From the NCBI GenBank assembly GCA_015350385.1, contig WNKI01000002.1, forward strand, positions 270,622 to 334,621: a DNA stretch of 64,000 bases. Reading direction: 5' to 3'. Source of the stretch: Aculops lycopersici (taxonomy: Eukaryota; Arthropoda; Arachnida; Trombidiformes; Eriophyidae). A program made the position numbers and the translations under genes. Positions 57,626 through 64,000 of this stretch are shown here, one piece after another (position 1 is the first letter of the stretch; each line of letters opens with the position of its first letter). The notes under the pieces are model-generated. The model did not search any database and was not told the origin of the DNA. It saw nothing but the letters and a program-made list of their open reading frames with translations.

Positions 57626-60600
57626 CTAATTATCAATGTGAGTGTCGGTGTGAGTGTGTGTTATTTTTGTTCATTTTGATAAAATTTGGAAAAGATTTGG
57701 GGAGAGAGAGAGAAAAAAATAAGAGGAGAAAAGAAAGAAAGTTTTTGGATTTGATTTGATGGGATTAGTCGGTTGGTCATTTCTGTTGTGTGTCGAATGG
57801 CAGATCAACCGGTGCATTGACATGGGATAAAGGCGAGTGATGGATTGCTATTGTACTATTAGCTTGGATTCTTACCTTGACAGCCGTCCACTAGATAGGC
57901 ATTTCCTGTGTTTGTTTAGTTGGGATTATCATCACCATCATTATTATCATTGTTATTATGTTATGGGTATAGTAACAGTTAGTCATTTGGATTACCATCA
58001 AAGTAACATGTACTTGGGGAGATGATCGCCTCCTCCACGAGCCAGTGGATATCATCATTACTTGGGCTTTGGCTTACGCCATGTTGCTGTTCAAGTTAGA
58101 AATCAGCGTGGATTTATTTTTATTTTTAGCCAGGAGAACGTATTGCCACTTGTTTTGGGATCACCAGTGTGAGCTCAAAGCCAAAATTAGCTTAATGTCA
58201 GTCAGGTAAAATCAGAGACAAGCAAGCAAAATGCACCTGCTCCTTTTCTCCCCCGCTCGCTCGGACCACGGAAGATCAACAGGTAGGTGTTTGAGCGTTG
58301 TTTACTTTCCAATGATTTAGAGCAGCTGCTATTCTCCGTCACTCAGCTACCCAAAGATCAGGTGGTGCAAGTAGACTACTACCAACAACCACCACCGACA
58401 AGAACCGACAGAAAGCAACGTCCTTGTAGCAACTTTAGCTTGGATCTCACTAACGAGCAGCACCAAAGATCAGCAAGATCAAGTGGCCGAGTCAACGGGC
58501 AGGGGGGTCCACGGGCTTAGATTAGCTCGCTTACTCAATGTCCGACAGACTGACAAGCTTTTTTCATTTGCGGTCTCGCTGGTGGAGTGGGCATCCAAAC
58601 CAACTAAAGAGTGTCAACTCTCTTGTAAGATGCTCACTTGCTCATGTGTTTGTTAGTTTTTTGGAGATACAAAAGGTCACTTTGCAGGTGACCTCACGGC
58701 TGAAGCTCGGCTATCTATTTTCACTCTCGCTAGGAAAAATTTTGGACATTCTTTAGGATGGCCACAACACAAGATTTCTCATAGAGAGTAGTTGCTGCGT
58801 CATTTAACCATTTTTCAAATTTTCGCGTTATTTTTACAATTTTCACCTCCAAATCCCATGTTCAAAACCAAATAACTCGATTGAAGGGTCTCAGTGATAT
58901 AATTTTGGGTTGATTGGTTGGTTTTGATTTGGTTGTGAGCGCGAAGCATTTGCGTTGATTTCGGTTTAGTTCACACAAATCTCTAGGGGGTCTCCTGTTT
59001 TTTGGCACTCTTTAAGAATAACCGAAATTTTCCCATAGACTAGTGGAGGAGGATGGGGTGGGTATTTATCGAAGGAAGGCAAACTTACCTGCATAACCTT
59101 GTTTGCACTCGCACTTGTAGCCGCCAGGTAGATTCTTGCACTGAGCATTCACGCCGCAAGCCTGCGATGCGCACTCGTCAATGTCAACGCAAGCAACCTT
59201 TGGATTTCCAGTGTAATTTGGCGGACATTGGCAAAAGTAGCCACCTGGAGTGTTGATACATTGAGCTCCAATTCCACAAACGTTAGCCTTAACCGAACAC
59301 TCGTTTATATCCAAACAGGCAACTTGAGTTGTGTTCTCCGTTAACCTCGCGCCGCTCTCAATGCTACTTGGCGTGGAAGTTTGAATGGTATTTAGCAAAT
59401 TGGCCGGATACGTTGGGTTCCTCTCGAAGCCCGGCGCACAGGAGCACCTGTAGCCGCCAGGAATGTTGGTGCATTGGGCGCCAACGCCACAGGGACTATT
59501 GCGGCACTCGTCCATGTCTAGTTGGTTCATTTGGAGATAATTGGAGGGTAATTGGAGGAAGCGGTAAGTTGAGAAGATGGTTAGATCATGTGTGAGTTTG
59601 TTGGGCGGGTAGATTTCGCGTGATTGATGGTCAATTTGTTGGTTGGGCAAGAGAATGGGGAGAAGATTAAATGGGCAAAAAAAGTTACAGTTAGGTCAAA
59701 GGAATAGTCACTTGGTCGGTTAGTTGGGGATCCGTGCATGCAAACTTAGCTGCATCCCACTGGGAGAAGTTGAATGATCGATTGGCGGCCGACAAAAGAG
59801 TGGTAATGGTCAAATGAGCAACAGGTGTGTGGATCCAAGAAGAAGCAGGAAGTCGAACACTTTTTGGCACTGCATTGCACGAGATCGCTCTCGCCATTCT
59901 GTCCTTCCAAATTGTGTTGATGAACTGGAAATCTGACAGGAGGAAGTAGAACGCAAATTGAGTTATGAGAGCAAACAGTCAAGCTAATAATCTGTTTGTT
60001 GGATGTGTGATGCAGTTGTACATTACTTTGCGAACACGCCGAGGGAGCCACCGCCTGTTGCTTAAGTCGACCATCACGCATTTGCAGGAACCTGACTTGG
60101 TTTGTCGTTGCGCTGAAATGAGTTGAGTTAACTAGACTGACAAACGAGATCTTGGCAGTAGTTTGTCTCATCAACTTCAGTGGCACCCATAAGCCACCAA
60201 AGCCGATTTCTTTATACCTGGCGTCTATTTGACAAGGCTAACGCCGTGATTGCTTTTTCTTTTGATCTGACTTACAAGCTTGCTAGCGATCAAGTGAGCT
60301 AGCGAGCAAATTCGTAACAACAGTGCGAGAATCTATCCAAGCGCGAATGGCAGCAACAGGTTGCCGGTCAGTTGTGCGTGCGTTGGTTGCCCAAAACACA
60401 ACGCGCTACGAGTCGAGCTGTTGTCTTTCCGATGGACCGAGCTAATGGACTTTGGATGCCGAGATTGTAAGTCAACTGGCCAGTGTTGACCAAATTTGGT
60501 TTGCCCTGTCCACCCGGTTCTCGAACATGAGAGCGATTTGCCTTTGGATTATTAGCAAAAGACAAGCAAATCAATTAACCGGCAGTGAGATTCGCGTGCC

Positions 60601-63494
60601 AAGTCCGCATTGCACATCTGGCTCGAATTTGTATCGACGAGGTGGCGCGCGATTGGTGGTCTGACTAATGGACCGCCACCGCCGCCGTCGATCGCCAGCT
60701 TGGCGATTGAGTTGGAAATCGTAATTGTCGTGTCGTTGGGGTTGTCGGAAATCGATACTACGGCGGCGCATCTTTGGTGGTCGACCATTAGCCAGCTTAA
60801 AGTTTCTCTGATGATTGCGTCGTAATCTTCGGCGGCGGCCAACGACAAGCTAACTTGAGATACACTCCTGAGCACGATGCGAAGCGACTTCATGAAATTT
60901 GAGCTAACAAAGAGCTTAAATTTCAGAGGAAACGGAGAGAAGAAGAAGACGTCGTCGAGTTTCCGTCTAAGGGAAAGTTCAAGTCCTGATCACGACTACT
61001 ACTAGTGGAGTTACAGCAATCGGACACACAATTGACTCCCGGCTTATACCTCAGTGGCCGGACCATGCAGACAGGTGAGCTGTAACTAACTCATTAACTG
61101 AAACACACAAACACGGCAGCACTAACTACCGATCGGCTTGTCCGGTAAAAAGTAGTGTGGGGGCCGCTCGATTGTGAAAAATCCATTCTAGACTCTCTTG
61201 AACCCACCGTTCAGTCGTATGCTGACCCATATGGTCACTCGCCAAAGTAACTATTCCTCGGCTAGACTCCACTCATCTCGCCAGTTTTGTGAGCACTGTC
61301 AGTTTTTCTTCATTGAGAGAGTCAGTGAGTCTTGTGAAATTGCATTGTGGTCGAGATTGAATGTCCATTTGTGTGTTCTGTTTGTGGATGTGTCTCTATG
61401 TCTGTTTAATCAACAAGTGGGAGTTCAAGCGGTAACTCGGCATGCGATTAAGTGCCTCGCACAGAGAAACTGCAATCGTTGATGCTACCGCTCTTGTGCC
61501 TCAACAATCACCAATTGCAATCCAATGGAAACAATCTCAGCAGTACTACCACTACTACCTGTAGCTCATGATCAGTTGGCTAAACTACAGGTAAAATTTA
61601 GCGAAGCTTAGCCAGCGGATCATTTTGACGCAAAGTAAAACAAGACAGGCGTAGCAATGGCGAGAATCGATCGATGCCGGCAACTAGTGTCCGGGGTCAA
61701 CGGAACGCAGTGCGCGAAGTCCAGCTTCCGAGGAGAGGAAGATAAGGCTACGAGCGAGGAACTGGAAAGTTGAGTTGAGTCTTAGTCTGAGAGACTTGCG
61801 AGCTCGACAAAGCGACAGCACCTTCAGTGAGGAAAGACACCAACGGAGGGCTTCTTGTTTCGAGCAAAGAGACACAAGCGCCACTTGGACCTTATCATGA
61901 TCCTTTGTTCTTCTTCCGGCTAAGCAAAGCAGCGGAACCATAACTGCACCTTGGTTGCGGCTGGAGTGGCTGTTTCATTGAGAACGTTTTACGCAACTCG
62001 ATTGAAGGAAAGAGTCGAAAAACGGACAAGCAGTTTTCCGCTTCCTGAATCTTCGGGACTTCCAAGCTCGGCTCGGCGTTTCCACCGGCCGGCGCAACAG
62101 GTGATCTCAGTATCGACAACAGCAACAACGAAGACGTTTGTGGACCATCAAAACGGTTGTTGTCGATAATGACGATGACGAAGATGACCACGATGACGAG
62201 GGAACATGGAGAATGGAGGGTAACTGTGGAGGGGATAGTGGACCAATGGTAGGGACAACAGGTGGTTGTGGTTGAGATTTTAGTACTTACCGATGCACTC
62301 AACTTGAGGGTCGCCCGTGAAGCCCGGCGGACAGGAGCAGCGGAAGCTGCCGGGTAAATTCTCGCAAACTGCGCCCTTGCCACAGGCTCGCTCGTCTTGG
62401 CACTCGTCAATGTCTATGGCAATTTGTTGTAGTGGTTGTTGTTTTGGACGTAATCGTTGGAGTTTGAGATGTTGTTGCAGTTGTAGTTGGCGGTTGTTTT
62501 GGTTGTCGATGTCGAATTGGTCGTCGTTTGATTCAATGTCAGTGGTGGTGGTGGTGGTGGTAGTAGTAGTAGTTGTTGTGGTTGGTCGTTTCGCATTTGT
62601 TTTTATGGTCGCCGTTTTCGTTGCAGTAATTGCAGCAGTCGCGACAACAGGTGGTGGTTGTAGTTTTGGTTTTCGCGGTTGTTGGTGGACGACAAATTGT
62701 TCATTGAAGAAGAATTTGTTTTGATTATTGATTTGTTCATTGGAGTTTGCATTTTCGGTGTTTGTCGTCGTGGTGGTGGTTTTTTGGTGCAAATTAAACA
62801 AATTGATTTCGCGTTGATGTGGCGCGAAAATTTCGGTATGTTGATGGATGATTTGCGGGTGCAATTGAGGTTCAGGTTGCGGGAGTGGAGTGGGAATTGG
62901 CGGTCGCATTTGATGGTAATAGTTTTGGTAGGGTCGGCCATAGTGTAGTTCATTGTTCAGGTGGTTATTTTCATGTTGACAGGGCAAGCGCAAATCCAAC
63001 GGAAGCCAATCGGTTTGTCGAATTGGTTGGCGGTCGTTTAGGTTCACGGCATAATATGGCACCGGATTTGGTATCGGCGATTGGTGATAGTTTGGTGAAT
63101 ATCTTTGGTTAGTGTTTGGTTTTGCAGTGGCAAAGGTGGGACTAATAAGTAATAACACGGCACTCATAAATAATGCAACAATTGTAATATGACTAGTTGA
63201 GTTGGAATTGCAGCCGATCCATTTGACTTGACCGGATTTCTGCCGCCATCTTAGTTGAGGGCGACACTTAGTTCGAGTCATCATTAACTGTTTCCTCTTT
63301 TCTCCGTCTTTCTCTAGACACCTCAGGCTCAAATAACAACAAAAAACTCCTTCATTCTTGACTAATAGCTCTCTCATCGAGTTAAAATAATAGCGATGCT
63401 TAGCACAACTACCTGTGGCTAACCACTCATCACTCTCTTTAATGATGCCACCACTGGAGCGGCTCTCGTCCTCTCGGAGCGACAATTTGAGCAT
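52317..63494 (-). CDS. Dumpy-like EGF/ZP-domain transmembrane matrix protein (whole gene, four exons)
   Basis: Joining 63494-62291, 59517-59089, 57905-57876 and 57625-52317 gives 2324 codons including the stop, with GT-AG introns all in phase 1. Starting at Met71 or Met72 (63284, 63281) would place the hydrophobic signal (residues 102-124) closer to the N-terminus and is equally likely. Next come a Pro/Gln/Thr-rich stretch, about 13 calcium-binding EGF repeats (DIDEC type), and Dumpy-like Cys modules such as CGPRAIC-type repeats. Long Gln/Ser linkers, including a run of about 22 Ser near residue 1310, separate these. A full ZP domain lies at about 1930-2165, a furin-type site GKRRRRRQ near 2172, a membrane helix at about 2257-2283, and a short tail ends in IYGP. 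This is the design of apical matrix proteins such as Dumpy, which anchor epithelium to cuticle. It is roughly a tenth of the size of fly Dumpy. FBN-1-like is the alternative. Confidence 0.85.
55318..55377. repeat. (GAC/GAT)n repeat coding for poly-Ser
   Basis: About 20 imperfect GAC and GAT triplets on the plus strand, read as serine codons on the minus strand within exon 4 of the EGF/ZP gene. Confidence 0.9.
57876..57905 (-). CDS. EGF/ZP gene exon 3 (30-base microexon)
   Basis: Acceptor AACAAACACAG, donor CAAG followed by GTAAGA, phase 1 at both ends. Its ten residues, NAYLVDGCQ plus the split Gly, complete the EGF begun in exon 2. This gives GYAGNAYLVDGCQ, the usual G-NPY---GC- end of Dumpy-type EGF repeats, and leads into DEDEC of exon 4. 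Without it the EGF would lack its last cysteine. Confidence 0.85.
57906..59088. other. EGF/ZP gene intron 2
   Basis: 1.2-kb intron between exon 2 and the microexon. No further EGF-like exon was seen in any frame. Confidence 0.75.
59089..59517 (-). CDS. EGF/ZP gene exon 2 (three EGF repeats)
   Basis: 429 bases, acceptor AACCAACTAG, donor GCAG followed by GTAAGT, phase 1 at both ends. It encodes three calcium-binding EGF repeats starting DMDECRNSPCG, DINECSVKANVCG and DIDECASQACG, with a Ser/Thr insert in the first. The frame continues upstream to 59650 but that part is intron. Confidence 0.88.
59518..62290. other. EGF/ZP gene intron 1
   Basis: 2.8-kb intron. No recognisable exon. It holds CAACAGGTG sites near 59819, 62095 and 62256 and one CAACAAGTGG at 61411. 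Open frames here lack cysteine patterns and are probably spurious. Confidence 0.7.
62291..63494 (-). CDS. EGF/ZP gene exon 1 (signal peptide, Pro/Gln/Thr-rich region, EGF 1)
   Basis: Ends at GCATCG followed by GTAAGT (phase 1). The hydrophobic segment SHITIVALFMSAVLLLISP followed by FATA looks like a cleavable signal sequence. The region then carries tandem Thr codons (GGT repeat on the plus strand, about 62543-62575). The last 41 residues are one EGF repeat starting DIDECQDERACG. An acceptor-like CCATAG sits just before this EGF (exon could begin at 62413), so a form lacking the signal exon is conceivable. The continuous frame is simpler. Confidence 0.75.
62543..62575. repeat. (GGT)n / (AGT)n repeat coding for poly-Thr
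   Basis: GGTGGT and AGTAGT units, read as about 14 Thr codons in exon 1 of the EGF/ZP gene on the minus strand. Confidence 0.9.
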
Positions 63495-64000
63495 CTCGAC
63501 ATTGATTCTCTTGTCAGGCCAACGAATCTACTAATCTTAAACAGACAACTACAACTAGCTGCTGCTATTGAGCGAGAGAATCAAAAAGACAGATATACTA
63601 ACTAGCAAATGGATTGAGCATTGAATAAGGACTTCTCTCTCCTCTTCTTCTTAACCCAGGAGAAAGTGAGAAAAATGAACGCGTTGAAAGATTACATTTT
63701 AGTCGTACGTACTGTTCAGCTAGCGAGCAGTAGAATCCAGAGCAACAGGTGGGCAGCTCACGCCGATATTATGGATGTCGCTGGCGATTTAGTGAGAACA
63801 CTAGAGTCGAGACTCAAGCGGCGAGATGATTGAACGCGAACTTTTTTCTCGTTACCTTGTTGTCATATAAGCAACAAAAAAGAGGAAAGAGAGAAAAGGC
63901 TAACGAAGTCGTTGCTTGCCAACTCGTAACCGAGCTAGCCAAGCGCTCGGACGCCAAAAGCTGAGGAGGCGGCCATCTCACCTTGATGCTCTTTCCCAAC
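63495..64000. other. upstream flank of the EGF/ZP gene
   Basis: No gene seen. One CAACAGGTG at 63743. The promoter of the minus-strand gene should lie here, but no clear TATA element stands out. Confidence 0.5.

Noticed and set aside
59066..59650. Independent start of an EGF protein at 59650
   Set aside because: The upstream 130 bases of that frame are intronic; the phase-1 acceptor at 59518 and donor of the next exon fit EGF boundaries exactly.
1..64000. CRISPR arrays, tRNA or rRNA genes, integrated viruses, intact transposase or reverse transcriptase
   Set aside because: No regularly spaced repeats, no B-box-like GGTTCGA-type tRNA signal in a foldable context, no ribosomal RNA sequence, and no catalytic motifs of mobile-element proteins were seen.

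Overview
The window is nuclear DNA of an animal, most likely an arthropod (a mite or another chelicerate is possible, but nothing here settles it). The evidence is spliced genes with GT-AG introns, polyadenylation signals, long non-coding stretches, and four recognisable animal gene families. There is no sign of operons, bacterial genes, CRISPR arrays, viruses or intact transposons.

Layout. 1-19234: about 19 kb without a supportable gene, rich in simple repeats and E-box-like motifs. 19235-21052 (+): an intronless FoxB forkhead transcription factor. 21053-24119: no gene seen. 24120-25151 and 26073-26798 (both -): two neighbouring small genes for secreted or membrane-anchored proteins, each with a single ZP-N-like module and no ZP-C half. 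27751-44229 (-): a five-exon tandem-C2 synaptotagmin-like protein of the Bitesize type, rebuilt here from phase-compatible splice sites (2046 codons). 44230-48543: no gene seen. 48544-51468 (+): an intronless presequence protease (PITRM1). 51564-52135 (-): remnants, including a recognisable piece of an ABCG/ABCH-type ATPase. 52317-63494 (-): a four-exon, about 2320-residue EGF/ZP transmembrane protein resembling a very short Dumpy, complete from signal peptide to cytoplasmic tail.

The genes do not form one pathway. Three of them (the EGF/ZP protein and the two ZP-N genes) point to the apical extracellular matrix or cuticle. Bitesize-type proteins act at the apical cortex of epithelia. FoxB is a developmental regulator, and PITRM1 is a mitochondrial housekeeping protease.

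The most striking unexplained signal is at the DNA level. The 10-mer CAACAAGTGG (either strand) occurs at least 22 times by hand count, against about 0.1 expected by chance. The related 9-mer CAACAGGTG also occurs about 22 times, against about 0.4 expected. Several copies sit head to head as perfect inverted repeats with arms up to 16 bp. Copies lie in intergenic DNA, introns and coding exons, but the 10-mer is absent from about 16.7-29.2 kb and 47.6-61.4 kb. All counts are by eye and need a computed check.
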